NCBI GenBank assembly: GCA_001898625.1 | Contig: MKUP01000033.1 | Location: 62,001 to 126,000 of the forward strand | Length of the DNA: 64,000 bases | Reading direction: 5' to 3' | Source: Burkholderiales bacterium 67-32 | GTDB taxonomy: Bacteria; Pseudomonadota; Gammaproteobacteria; Burkholderiales; Burkholderiaceae_B | In this document: piece after piece, positions 45,025 to 53,360 of the stretch | Layout: each line of letters opens with the position of its first letter | Position numbering within the stretch: position 1 is the first letter of the stretch | Notes under the pieces: generated by a model | Seen by the model: the letters and a program-made list of their open reading frames with translations, nothing else | Database searches by the model: none | Told to the model about the DNA's origin: nothing | Made by a program: the position numbers and the translations under genes

Positions 45025-46569
45025 CTACAGTTGCATTTCGATCAGGGTCGGCCCGGGACGCGCGCAGGCGGCGGTGAAGGCCTCGGCCAATTCCTCGGCC
45101 GTCTCGACCCGGCTGGACGGCACGCCGTAGCCGTCGGCCAGCCGCGTCCAGTCGATGCGCGGCCGGTCCAGACTGGTCAGCGCCTCGGCCTGCGGACCGG
45201 GCTGCTCGCCGCGTGCCAGCTCCTTGCGCAGGATTCCGTACTGGTGATTGGCGGCGATCAGCACGACCACCGGCAGGTTCTCGTGCGCCAGCGACCAGAG
45301 CGTCTGCACCGTGTACTGCGTGCTGCCGTCCGACAGCAGCGCCACCACCCGGCGCCCGGGGCTGGCGATCGCCGCGCCCAGTGCCACCGGCAACCCCTGT
45401 CCGATCGCACCGCCGGTATTGGTCAGCGCGGTGTGGCGGGCCGAGGCCGCCGAAGCGGCATAGAACGGATAGCCGCAGGTGCCGCCCTCGACCGAGACGA
45501 TGGCGTCCTCGGGCAGCAGGCGCGCGACCGTGGCCGAAATCGCGGCGGGGGTCAGCCGGCCCTGCTGCGCCGGCAGGGACGCCGGTGCGGCGGCTTCCCA
45601 GGCGGGCGCATCCAGCATCCCGGCCAGCGCCTCGAGGTAGTCGGCCACCGGCTCGCCCGGCGCCCCCAGCGGCAGCAGCCGGCCGGGCTCCACCATCTGG
45701 CTGGGATGGCCCTCGTAGCCGAAGTAGGTCACGGGCGGCAGCGCGCCGGCCAGCACGACCACGTCCGCTTCGTCCAGCACCGCGCGGGCGGGTTCGGGGA
45801 AATAGGGCAGGCGATCGAAATCGGGCAGGCCGCCGCCGCGCTCGGCACGCGACGGGAAGGTCTCGGCATAGGCCGACGCGCCCAGCGCGGCGCACAGCCG
45901 GGCGGCGGCACGCTGCCCGCGGGCGCCCAGACCGCTGGCCGGCCCCCCGCCTCCCAGCAGGAACAGGACCTTGCGCGCGGACTTCAGCCGCGCGGCGCAC
46001 GCCGCCAGGTCGGGAGCGGGCGCCGGTTCCTCGCGGGCATCGGCACCGGCGACTTCATCGCCGCCGGCCTCGCCCACCTGGAAATCGGCCGGGAAAATGA
46101 CGGTCGCGCCCTGCCCGCCGCGCGCCAGGCTGGCGCGCACGGCGTCCCGCCCGGCCCGCGCGGCGTCCCCCGCGCTGGTTACCCGGTGCACCCAGCCCGA
46201 CACCGGCCGCGCCAGCGACTCGATGTCGGAGGTCAACGGCGCATCGAACGGCAGATGCCAGCTCATGTGGTCGCCGATCAGGTTGACGATGGGCGTATGG
46301 GCGCGCCGGGCGTTGTGCAGGTTGGCGATTCCGTTGGCAAAGCCGGGCCCCAGATGCAGCAGCGTGGCCGCCGGCGCGCCGCGCATGCGGCCGTAGCCGT
46401 CGGCGCCGCCGGTGCAGACGTTCTCCTGCAGGCCCAGCACGCAGCGCATGCCGGGCACGGCATCGAACGCCCGCACGATGTCCAGTTCCGTCGTGCCGGG
46501 ATTGGCGAAACACACCTCCACGCCTTCCACCTGCAAGGCCGCCAGCAAGGCTTGCGCTCCAGTCGTCAT
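45025..46569 (-). CDS. Thiamine diphosphate enzyme, acetolactate synthase large subunit-like (IlvX type)
   Basis: 514 residues. Catalytic Glu in VLGLQENVCTGGADGYGRM; the ThDP motif is LLSDGSTQYTVQTL ending with ANHQYGIL, so the usual GDG is SDG. LLHLGPGFANGIANLHNARR and IGDHMSWHLPFDAPLTSDIE place it with IlvX-like proteins of unknown activity, near benzoylformate decarboxylase. Strong ribosome site AAGGAG upstream. First gene of the eleven-gene operon, facing an IclR gene. Aryl-2-oxo acid decarboxylation would fit the rest of the operon but is inference. Confidence 0.88.
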   Translation of the reverse strand: MTTGAQALLAALQVEGVEVCFANPGTTELDIVRAFDAVPGMRCVLGLQENVCTGGADGYGRMRGAPAATLLHLGPGFANGIANLHNARRAHTPIVNLIGDHMSWHLPFDAPLTSDIESLARPVSGWVHRVTSAGDAARAGRDAVRASLARGGQGATVIFPADFQVGEAGGDEVAGADAREEPAPAPDLAACAARLKSARKVLFLLGGGGPASGLGARGQRAAARLCAALGASAYAETFPSRAERGGGLPDFDRLPYFPEPARAVLDEADVVVLAGALPPVTYFGYEGHPSQMVEPGRLLPLGAPGEPVADYLEALAGMLDAPAWEAAAPASLPAQQGRLTPAAISATVARLLPEDAIVSVEGGTCGYPFYAASAASARHTALTNTGGAIGQGLPVALGAAIASPGRRVVALLSDGSTQYTVQTLWSLAHENLPVVVLIAANHQYGILRKELARGEQPGPQAEALTSLDRPRIDWTRLADGYGVPSSRVETAEELAEAFTAACARPGPTLIEMQL

Positions 46570-46591
46570 GTCGAACTCCTTTTTTTCAGTA

Positions 46592-46608
46592 TTATCGCTA
46601 TTCGATAA
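46592..46608. promoter_or_regulatory. Inverted repeat in the ThDP operon/IclR divergent promoter region
   Basis: TTATCG-CTATT-CGATAA, six-base perfect arms; on the minus strand it covers a GATAAT that could be the -10 box of the large operon. A second repeat, ATTTC-AATA-GAAAT, lies at 46642-46655. The whole 46570-46680 stretch is strikingly AT-rich. Probably binding sites for the IclR protein encoded next door. Confidence 0.6.
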
Positions 46609-46770
46609 AAACGTAAATTCAATAAAAATATTGACCCCAATATTTCAATAGAAATTTGCTTATTTGATAAATGTGTGTATCCACGCCAGACAGAGAAAGG
46701 CCCCGGCTTGCCAAAGCGGCGCCATTGCGGCACCCTGGCGGGCTTCGTTTTCCCCTGCCATCCGCTTCTC

Positions 46771-47520
46771 ATGAACAGCCTTCGCCGCATGCTCGACGTC
46801 CTCGACCTCTTCAGGCCCGACCAGCCTGCCGTCGACGTCGACGTGATCTGCAACCAGCTCGGCTACGCGCCCGCCACGGCCTATCGCTACATCCGGGAAC
46901 TCTGCGCGGTGGGCCTCCTGGTGCGGCTTCCGGGGGGATATGCGCTGGGGCCGCGCGTGATCCAGCTCGATCTGCAGATGCGCGAATACGACCCGATGCT
47001 CAACGAGAGCCGAGACCTGATCGAGGCCCTGGGGGAAGAAACGGGCCTGAACGTGCTGCTGAGCGAGCTGTACGGCAGCACGGTCATCACCGTGCACCAC
47101 CACCCGGGCCGCGACGCCGAGCCGCTGCGTTTCGGCCGCGGCCGCCCCATGGCCCTGCTGCGCAGCGCCACCGCGCGCGTGGTGCTGGCCAGCCTGCCGC
47201 CCCGCCAACTGCGCCGCCTGTATGACGAGCACGCGCAGGAAGCGGACATGCAGCGGCTGGGCGCCAGTTGGAAGGACTTCTCGCGCGCCATGCTGGAGAT
47301 ACGGCGCGCGGGATACTGCCTGTCCGTCGGCGACCTCGACCCGGACAAGGCCGGGATCGCCGCCCCCATCTTCGATGAACGCAAGCGGATACTGGGCAGC
47401 ATCACCGCCGTGGGATCGGTGGACCGCTTCCAGGCGTTCAACGAGGAATACCTGGCCAGGCGCCTGCGCGAGGCCGCCGAGGAAATCACGCGGCGGATCT
47501 CGCAGGGCGCGCAGGCCTGA
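46771..47520 (+). CDS. IclR family transcriptional regulator
   Basis: 249 residues. N-terminal winged helix (VDVICNQLGYAPATAYRYIRELCAVGLL) and C-terminal effector domain with GRGRPMALLRSATARVVLAS and GYCLSVGDLDPDKAGIAAPI. Divergent from the eleven-gene operon, it is its likely regulator. The ATG at 46771 gives the usual N-terminus; a longer frame back to 46675 would run through the AT-rich promoter region. It resembles the IclR protein at 53361-54116. Confidence 0.9.
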   Translation: MNSLRRMLDVLDLFRPDQPAVDVDVICNQLGYAPATAYRYIRELCAVGLLVRLPGGYALGPRVIQLDLQMREYDPMLNESRDLIEALGEETGLNVLLSELYGSTVITVHHHPGRDAEPLRFGRGRPMALLRSATARVVLASLPPRQLRRLYDEHAQEADMQRLGASWKDFSRAMLEIRRAGYCLSVGDLDPDKAGIAAPIFDERKRILGSITAVGSVDRFQAFNEEYLARRLREAAEEITRRISQGAQA

Positions 47521-47538
47521 GGCGCTTCGGGCCGCATC

Positions 47539-48546
47539 TCATTCCAGCCGGATGTTCGCGTCGCGGATCAGCTTGCCCAGCCGCGCCGTCTCGGCCTCGA
47601 CGCCCGCGTTCACCTGCTCGGGCGTGCTGGGCGCGATCACCAGCCCGCGCGCCGCGAAGGTCGAGACGAAGGCCGGATCCGCCTGTGCCCGCGCGACCGC
47701 GGCGTTGATGCCGCGAATCACCTGCGGCGGCGTCCTCGCGGGAGCGAACAGGGTGAAATGGGTGGGGATCAGCAGATCGCCGGGCGCGCCGGCCTCGGCC
47801 AGCGTCGGCACGTCGGGCATCAGCGGGGAACGCTTGGCGTTGCCCACGACCAGCCCGCGCAACCGGCCCGAGCGGATGTGCTCGAGCACGGTCTCCGGCC
47901 CCGTGACCACGCACGGCACGTCGCCGCCCACCACGGCGGCCGCCGCCGGCACCATGCCCTTGTACGGCACGTCGGTGATCTGCACGCCGTAGTGGCGTTC
48001 GATCAGTTCCAGGCTCAGGTGATGCACGCTGCCCTGGCCGCCCGTGGCGACCATCAGCGCTCCCGGGTGCCTGCGGGCGTGGGCGATCATCTCGCTCCAG
48101 GTCTTGAACGGCGCATCGGCACGGCAGACGACGGCCAGATCGACGCTGGCGACGTCGGACACGCCAGTCAGGTCCCGCGCGGCGTACGGCAGCTTGGCAT
48201 AGAGCACCGGATTGACCGACAGCGTCAAGCGGTCGACCAGCAACAAGGTGTTGCCGTTGGCCGCGGCCTTGGCAACCGCGTCGCTGCCGACGATGGCATT
48301 GGCGCCGGGCTTGTTCTCGACCACGACGGTCTTGTCCGCCGCGGCGCTCAGCCGCTCGGCCAGGCCGCGGGCCAGCACGTCCGGGGCGCTGCCCGGCGGA
48401 TAGGGCACGACGATGGAAGCCGTCTGCGCCGGCCATGTCTGGGCTTGTGCGCCGGTCGCGGCAAACAGCAGGACGCCGGCCACGGCAAACACGTGGCGAC
48501 GCAGCGGGGACGAGGAAACGGGTGCTGCCACGAAAACCTGGTTCAT
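47539..48546 (-). CDS. Bug family tripartite tricarboxylate receptor (TctC-like)
   Basis: 335 residues; signal region RRHVFAVAGVLLFAATGAQAQ, then [20 protein letters not shown] and [19 protein letters not shown]. The start at 48546 has AGGAG upstream; a frame 51 bases longer lacks one. It follows the CocE-like hydrolase gene after 70 bases in the operon that begins with an HpaB-like enzyme, and ends 18 bases from the convergent IclR gene. Confidence 0.92.
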   Translation of the reverse strand: MNQVFVAAPVSSSPLRRHVFAVAGVLLFAATGAQAQTWPAQTASIVVPYPPGSAPDVLARGLAERLSAAADKTVVVENKPGANAIVGSDAVAKAAANGNTLLLVDRLTLSVNPVLYAKLPYAARDLTGVSDVASVDLAVVCRADAPFKTWSEMIAHARRHPGALMVATGGQGSVHHLSLELIERHYGVQITDVPYKGMVPAAAAVVGGDVPCVVTGPETVLEHIRSGRLRGLVVGNAKRSPLMPDVPTLAEAGAPGDLLIPTHFTLFAPARTPPQVIRGINAAVARAQADPAFVSTFAARGLVIAPSTPEQVNAGVEAETARLGKLIRDANIRLE

Positions 48547-48616
48547 CCAATTCTCCTGGGATACACGTTGCGGACCATGCCCGCGAATGCGAGGCATGGC
48601 GCGGGGGAACTACGTT

Positions 48617-50413
48617 TCAATCGATGACGGGAAGCTGAAGGTAGGCCGGGTATTTGCCACCGGTGTGAAGGACATGGCGGCCCGCGTTGCTGGGCGCCGT
48701 GACACCTTTCAGCGCGTCGCCGGCCACGGTCAACCGCAGTTCCTGGCCCGCGCGCCACACCATGCCCGTCGGCGCGATGGCGATGTCCAGCGGCACGACC
48801 TGCCCGGCCCGCAGGCGCTCAGGCTTGCGGAAGGCATGGACCGGCATGAAATTCTTGGACCGGCCAGCATCGAGCGCGCGCATCGAGGCCCGCAGCCGGC
48901 CACCCGTTTCCCGGTATCCCTCGGCGGTCTCCAGCACTTTCCCGGCGGCGTCGGTCTTCTGCACCGTGGCGAAGAAATCCCCGTCGTCGGCCCCCGCCAC
49001 CTCGACCCACAGGCGCAGCTTCAGGTATCCGATCAGGCGCGTATCCCGATCGAACCGGTGCACGAACACGGCGGTCCCGGTCTTGGCGTCATAACTCGCC
49101 ACCGAGGCCGTGCCCACCGGCCCGGGCGACAGCGTGCCCTTGGCCGCGTCCAGGTAGACCTTCCGGTATTGCGTGCCGGGCAGCGGCCAGTCGCTCGCGG
49201 GCACGTGCCGTTGATTCCTGCCGCCGGGGTCGAGCACCGTCATCCGGACCCGAGGGGTTCGCTCCCAACCGTTGTCCACCCCTTTCAGATAGCGATCCAG
49301 AAAGCGCCGGTAATCCTCCACGTTCTCCGGCGTGTACTGATCGTTCCACAGCCCCTTCTCGGTGATGCGCAGCCACTTGTCGCGCGACGCCACCCGGTGG
49401 AAGCCATCCAGCTCGGCGGCCGCGATCTCCAGGCCATAGCTGCCGACCAGATACATCGGGATCTCGATCCGGGACATGTCGGCGATCTTGTCCTCCCAGT
49501 AGGCGTTCATGAGCGGATGCCGCTGCGCCGTGACGGACGGCTCCTCGTAGCGATTCGATCCGCGCATGCTCCTGAGCAGGAACGTGTTGAGCCGCGTGTT
49601 CGGGATCCCGCCCTTCATGAGGCGGTCGCGGTACAGGTCCGAGATGTGGACGCCGATCGGGGCGATGGCCACCAGGTGCGGGGGCCGCAGCGCGGCGATC
49701 TGGTACTGGACCATTCCCAGCCATGAGCTGCCGTGCATCGCGACCTTGCCGTTGCTCCAGGGCTGGCCGGCCGCCCACTCGATGGCCTCGTAGCCGTCGG
49801 CCGCGTTCACCTGGCCGAAGGACTGCATGTTCCCTTCCGACATGTCGACCCCGCGCGGATCGACGTTGACCACGGTATAGCCGTGGCAGGACCAGTAGCC
49901 GGGATCCGGCGTCTCGAACGCCGCCAGGCCGGAAATCCAGGCCGGATCCAACATCCCCTTGGGGTAGACCCAGGCGGGATCCTGGGGCACGGATTTCGTG
50001 TACGGCCCCCAGGCCATGATCGTGGGCAGCCTGCCCTGGCCGGCGGGACGGAACACGTCGGCATAGATCTTCACGCCGTCGCGCAGCGTGATGGCGACGT
50101 CCTGGTCCATCTCGATGTCACAGGCCAATGGCAGCGTGGAAGCAAAGAGACGCGTCCCCTTGGCGTAGGTGATCTTCTTCGGATCGAACCCGTGATACTT
50201 CCCATAGCAAAGCCCCGACGCACCCGACGCGGCCGGCTGGCAGAAACCATCGCCGGTCTTCAGCGGCGCGCGCTGCGTGAACGTCACGTCCCACTCCTTG
50301 GGATACGCGACCGGCAGCTCGGGCCCGGCGCTTCCCGGCGCGGCGTGCGCGACGATGGCCGCCGCACCGGCGAGCCCCGCCGCCAGGATCATGAAAGATC
50401 TCTTGAAATGCAT
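48617..50413 (-). CDS. CocE/NonD family hydrolase, exported
   Basis: 598 residues. Signal peptide SFMILAAGLAGAAAIVAHAA; alpha/beta-hydrolase domain with nucleophile Ser230 in MHGSSWLGM and preceding YTVVNVDPRGVDMSEG; C-terminal jelly-roll domain (VPLDIAIAPTGMVWRAGQEL) as in X-Pro dipeptidyl peptidases and cocaine esterase. It should cleave an ester or amide in the periplasm. An extra 100-residue N-terminal region with cysteines (GDGFCQ, SGLCYG) is unusual. Lies between an HpaB-like enzyme and a Bug receptor, so it may prepare a substrate for uptake. Confidence 0.87.
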   Translation of the reverse strand: MHFKRSFMILAAGLAGAAAIVAHAAPGSAGPELPVAYPKEWDVTFTQRAPLKTGDGFCQPAASGASGLCYGKYHGFDPKKITYAKGTRLFASTLPLACDIEMDQDVAITLRDGVKIYADVFRPAGQGRLPTIMAWGPYTKSVPQDPAWVYPKGMLDPAWISGLAAFETPDPGYWSCHGYTVVNVDPRGVDMSEGNMQSFGQVNAADGYEAIEWAAGQPWSNGKVAMHGSSWLGMVQYQIAALRPPHLVAIAPIGVHISDLYRDRLMKGGIPNTRLNTFLLRSMRGSNRYEEPSVTAQRHPLMNAYWEDKIADMSRIEIPMYLVGSYGLEIAAAELDGFHRVASRDKWLRITEKGLWNDQYTPENVEDYRRFLDRYLKGVDNGWERTPRVRMTVLDPGGRNQRHVPASDWPLPGTQYRKVYLDAAKGTLSPGPVGTASVASYDAKTGTAVFVHRFDRDTRLIGYLKLRLWVEVAGADDGDFFATVQKTDAAGKVLETAEGYRETGGRLRASMRALDAGRSKNFMPVHAFRKPERLRAGQVVPLDIAIAPTGMVWRAGQELRLTVAGDALKGVTAPSNAGRHVLHTGGKYPAYLQLPVID

Positions 50414-50459
50414 GTCTGTCCCCTCTTGTTCTGATCTGGTGTTGGCCGGTGGCCGCGAG

Positions 50460-51935
50460 CTATCTGCCGTTCATCCCCGCCGGTTCGCCGGCCAGTTCCA
50501 TCGCGCGATCGACCAGCGCCGTGCAGGCCGAGCGGTTGCCCTCGTGGTAGGAGCTGGCCAGCAGGCGCACCGGGTCTCCCACGTAATAGCGCTCGTATTG
50601 CATCTGGCGGCTGGCGAACGCGTCGCCGCACAGATCCCATGCCAGCTTGAAGATGCGGATGCGATCGACCGAACCGGTGGCCGCGCCCTGGTAGTACTTG
50701 AGCACGTCGTGCGCGACGGGGCTGCCGAAATCGGACTCGGCCGGCATCATCAGCAGGCCGCCCGCGCCTATCTTCTGCAGGTACTCGACCGCGCGCGGAT
50801 AGATCGTGGGCAGGAAGGTGCGGATCGCGTGATAGGGCCGCAGGTTGGGGCGCAAGGTGCCGTTGGGCGCCGCTTGCGCTTCCAGTTCGGCGCGCACGAT
50901 GCAGGACTCGACCATCTCGACCGCGTCCAGGCACTCGCCGATCATGTTCTGCACGTGCAGGTGGATATCGGCATTGATCGCGCGCGCGACGGCGATCATG
51001 GCACCGGTCACCAGCTTCAGCTTGACCAGGCCCCGCACCGACGTCTGCTGCGCCGTGAACTGCCGAACCGCCGTCCCGCCGTACATGCCGTTGGACAGCT
51101 CCACATCCTGGTTGATGAACACCCGGTCCCAGGGCACCAGCACGTCGTCGAACACCAGCAGGGAATCGGGCTCCTCGAAGCGGCTGGCCAGCGGATGCTC
51201 GTAGTGATCCTTGACCAGTCCCTTCTCGAACGGCGGCCGGGCGATCTGGCGCAGGCCCGGCGTCGACAGCGGCAGCGCGAACGCGACCGCGTAGCGTTCG
51301 TCGCCCGGCTTGAGCATGGGCAGGCTGTAGATCAGCACCTCGTCGGCGACCGGCCCCATGGTCGCCAGCATGCGGGCGCCCCGCACGATCAGGCCTTCGT
51401 CGGTTTCGCGGACCACGCCCAGGTGGAGGTCGGACTGGGCCTGCTCGTGCGAGGCCTTGGACCGGTCGTTCTGCGGTGTGATGAGCGCGTGCGTCAGGAA
51501 CAGGTCGTTGTCGCGCACGTGCTCGACGTAGCGCACGAGGTTGTCCTCGTACCGCGCGCCGGCCTTGCGGAAATAGTCCCGGCCGTCGAGGAACGCGGCC
51601 AGCATGGTGTTCATGAAATCGGGCGAGCGGCCCAGCAGCCCGAAAGTCTGTTCGGCCACGGTTTCGAAGGCCGCCCGCCGGACCCGCAGGTCCTGCTGGG
51701 TCTTGGGCACGAGAAAGGCCGTGGCGCAGGACTGCCCGCGGGCATCCGCGGCCGCGGCCAGAACCTTGGCGTGCTGCGGATCCGATTGCAGGTCGTACAG
51801 CCGGGCGACCTGCCTGGCGGTACGGCCGAAGGCCGGATGCCGCGTCACATCCTCGATGCGTTGCCCCTCGACCCAGACCTCCCGAGGATGAGACTGCAAA
51901 TGGTCCAGGTATTCCGATCCGCTGCGCACACCCAT
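50460..51935 (-). CDS. 4-hydroxyphenylacetate 3-monooxygenase HpaB-like oxygenase
   Basis: FADH2-using aromatic monooxygenase of 491 residues. The family pattern is clear: ALITPQNDRSKASHEQAQSD with the substrate and flavin region, LVFDDVLVPWDRVFINQDVE and the acyl-CoA-dehydrogenase-like C-terminus KYYQGAATGSVDRIRIFKLA. It needs reduced flavin from a separate reductase, and one is encoded divergently at 52021-52518. The start at 51935 has AAGGAG upstream. First gene of an operon with a CocE-like hydrolase and a Bug receptor. Ring-hydroxylates a phenol; the exact substrate is unknown. Confidence 0.9.
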   Translation of the reverse strand: MGVRSGSEYLDHLQSHPREVWVEGQRIEDVTRHPAFGRTARQVARLYDLQSDPQHAKVLAAAADARGQSCATAFLVPKTQQDLRVRRAAFETVAEQTFGLLGRSPDFMNTMLAAFLDGRDYFRKAGARYEDNLVRYVEHVRDNDLFLTHALITPQNDRSKASHEQAQSDLHLGVVRETDEGLIVRGARMLATMGPVADEVLIYSLPMLKPGDERYAVAFALPLSTPGLRQIARPPFEKGLVKDHYEHPLASRFEEPDSLLVFDDVLVPWDRVFINQDVELSNGMYGGTAVRQFTAQQTSVRGLVKLKLVTGAMIAVARAINADIHLHVQNMIGECLDAVEMVESCIVRAELEAQAAPNGTLRPNLRPYHAIRTFLPTIYPRAVEYLQKIGAGGLLMMPAESDFGSPVAHDVLKYYQGAATGSVDRIRIFKLAWDLCGDAFASRQMQYERYYVGDPVRLLASSYHEGNRSACTALVDRAMELAGEPAGMNGR

Positions 51936-51956
51936 CGACGCTCTCCTTGAGCCTTG

Positions 51957-51985
51957 TTGATTTGTCCGCATCGTAGGACTAACAT
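51957..51985 (+). promoter_or_regulatory. Promoter of the flavin reductase-GntR genes
   Basis: TTGATT (51957-51962) and TAACAT (51980-51985) with a 17-base spacer. It overlaps the opposing promoter and the palindrome at 51982-51995. Confidence 0.6.
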
Positions 51986-51998
51986 GTTAACATGTCAA
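51970..51998 (-). promoter_or_regulatory. Promoter of the HpaB-like operon
   Basis: On the minus strand TTGACA (51998-51993) and TACGAT (51975-51970) with a 17-base spacer; transcription would start near 51963, leaving a short leader before the ATG at 51935. Confidence 0.75.
51982..51995. promoter_or_regulatory. Operator palindrome ACATGT-TA-ACATGT
   Basis: A perfect 14-base palindrome that overlaps the -10 box of the rightward promoter and the -35 box of the leftward one, so one bound dimer could silence both. The probable binder is the GntR-family protein encoded at 52638-53351. Confidence 0.72.
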
Positions 51999-52020
51999 TA
52001 CGTTCTGAAAGGCCATCGAC

Positions 52021-52518
52021 ATGTTCTCGTCCGAAGCATTCAAGCGCTGCATGGGCAGTTTTCCCACGGGGGTCGCGGTGGTCACCGCCACCGCGGCGGA
52101 CGGCACCCCCGTGGGCGTGACGGTCAGTTCCCTGACCTCCGTCTCCCTGACACCGCCCCTGATCCTGTTCTGCCTGAACAAGCACGCGCTGTCCCGCCAA
52201 GCCTTCTCGGGCAGCAGGCAATTCCGTGTCCATGTGCTAACGCAGGAGCAGGCCGGCATGGCCGTGCGTTTCGCCAAGCGCGGCGTGGCCAAGTTCGCCG
52301 AGCCGGCGGCGCCGCGAGCCGACCGGGAGCCGCCGCGCCTGCCGGATACGCATGCGTCCATGCTTTGCGACACCGCCTGCGAATACGACGCCGGCGACCA
52401 CGTCATCCTGGTCGGGCACGTGGTGGCGGTGGAGTCCGGCGACGATGCCGATCCGCTTGTCTACTATCGTGGCCGCTTCGGCCGTTTCTCCGGCGACGCG
52501 CCCGCCCCGCACGCCTGA
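52021..52518 (+). CDS. Flavin reductase (HpaC-like)
   Basis: 165 residues. FPTGVAVVTATAADGTPVGVTVSSLTSVSL and the later FPxR-type core are those of NAD(P)H:flavin reductases that feed HpaB-type oxygenases. It makes FADH2 for the HpaB-like enzyme encoded on the other strand 86 bases away. First of two plus-strand genes; 119 bases separate it from the GntR gene, with a TATAAT at 52551-52556. Confidence 0.9.
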   Translation: MFSSEAFKRCMGSFPTGVAVVTATAADGTPVGVTVSSLTSVSLTPPLILFCLNKHALSRQAFSGSRQFRVHVLTQEQAGMAVRFAKRGVAKFAEPAAPRADREPPRLPDTHASMLCDTACEYDAGDHVILVGHVVAVESGDDADPLVYYRGRFGRFSGDAPAPHA

Positions 52519-52637
52519 GCAGGCGGCGTCATCCGTCATGACCCCGCGGCTATAATGCCCGCCAGCCGCGTCACAGGAAGGCGCAGCACGGCTCCGGAGC
52601 TTGCAGTGCCGGGCCTACCCACGAATACGAGATACGC

Positions 52638-53351
52638 ATGGAATCCAGGGGCAAGCAACCGCTCGCGAACCAGGCATACGACTACCTGAAGGCCCAGATG
52701 CTCAATGGCGAGCTGCCGGCGGGCGCGCTGGTCGACATCGACGCCGTCCTGGCCGCCATAGGCAGCAGCCGCTTCCCCGTCATGGAAGCGCTCAAGCGCC
52801 TGGAAATCGAGAAGTTCGTCGAGATCACGCCCCAGGTGGGCTGCCGCGTGTCCACGCCATCGCTGTCCGACGTCACCGACTTCCTGGGCCTATTCGCGGT
52901 GATCGAAGGCTATTTCGCCCGGCTGGCCGCGCAGCGGGCACTGCCCGAGGAGATCGACGAACTGCAGTCGATCAACGACCGGATGAGAAAAGCGTTCAAC
53001 CGGGCGTCGTCCGCATCGGGAAGGGACGAGGCCTATCGGCTCGGCAATCGGAAATTCCACCTGATGCTGCACACCATCGCACGCGCGACCAACCTGAACG
53101 AACTGGCTTTTTCGCTGTGGGACCGGGGCGAGTTCCTGATCAGCGCCGGCGTCGGCACGGTCCGCTTCGGCGAACGGGTGGAAGCCGCGCTGGAGGAACA
53201 CGACGAGATCATCGAGGCGCTGACGCAGCGGGACGGCGCGACCGCGGGGCGGCTGGCCGAAGCGCATCTGCTCGCCTTCGTCGCGGAAATCGAGGCCCAC
53301 GCCAGCAAGACCGCGCGCGCCACGCAGGCGGAGCCTTCGGACCGGGCCTGA
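52638..53351 (+). CDS. GntR family transcriptional regulator, FCD type
   Basis: 237 residues. N-terminal winged helix NGELPAGALVDIDAVLAAIGSSRFPVMEALKRLEIEKFVEITPQVGCRV, matching the LPxG...SRxPVxEAL pattern, then a helical FCD effector domain with metal-type Asp/His positions (HLMLHTI, EEHDEIIEAL). Likely controls the HpaB/HpaC-like divergon through the palindrome at 51982-51995. Convergent with the next IclR gene, nine bases apart. Confidence 0.88.
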   Translation: MESRGKQPLANQAYDYLKAQMLNGELPAGALVDIDAVLAAIGSSRFPVMEALKRLEIEKFVEITPQVGCRVSTPSLSDVTDFLGLFAVIEGYFARLAAQRALPEEIDELQSINDRMRKAFNRASSASGRDEAYRLGNRKFHLMLHTIARATNLNELAFSLWDRGEFLISAGVGTVRFGERVEAALEEHDEIIEALTQRDGATAGRLAEAHLLAFVAEIEAHASKTARATQAEPSDRA

Positions 53352-53360
53352 GGCCGGTCC

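Noticed and set aside
44168-46000. Open frame fused upstream of the beta-propeller gene
   Set aside because: It is a shadow of the SDR and ThDP genes in a GC-rich sequence; the ATG at 44167 begins exactly with the first blade.
30006-46569. Calling the ThDP enzymes ilvB
   Set aside because: No small regulatory subunit or other branched-chain synthesis gene is near, and their motifs differ from biosynthetic acetolactate synthase.
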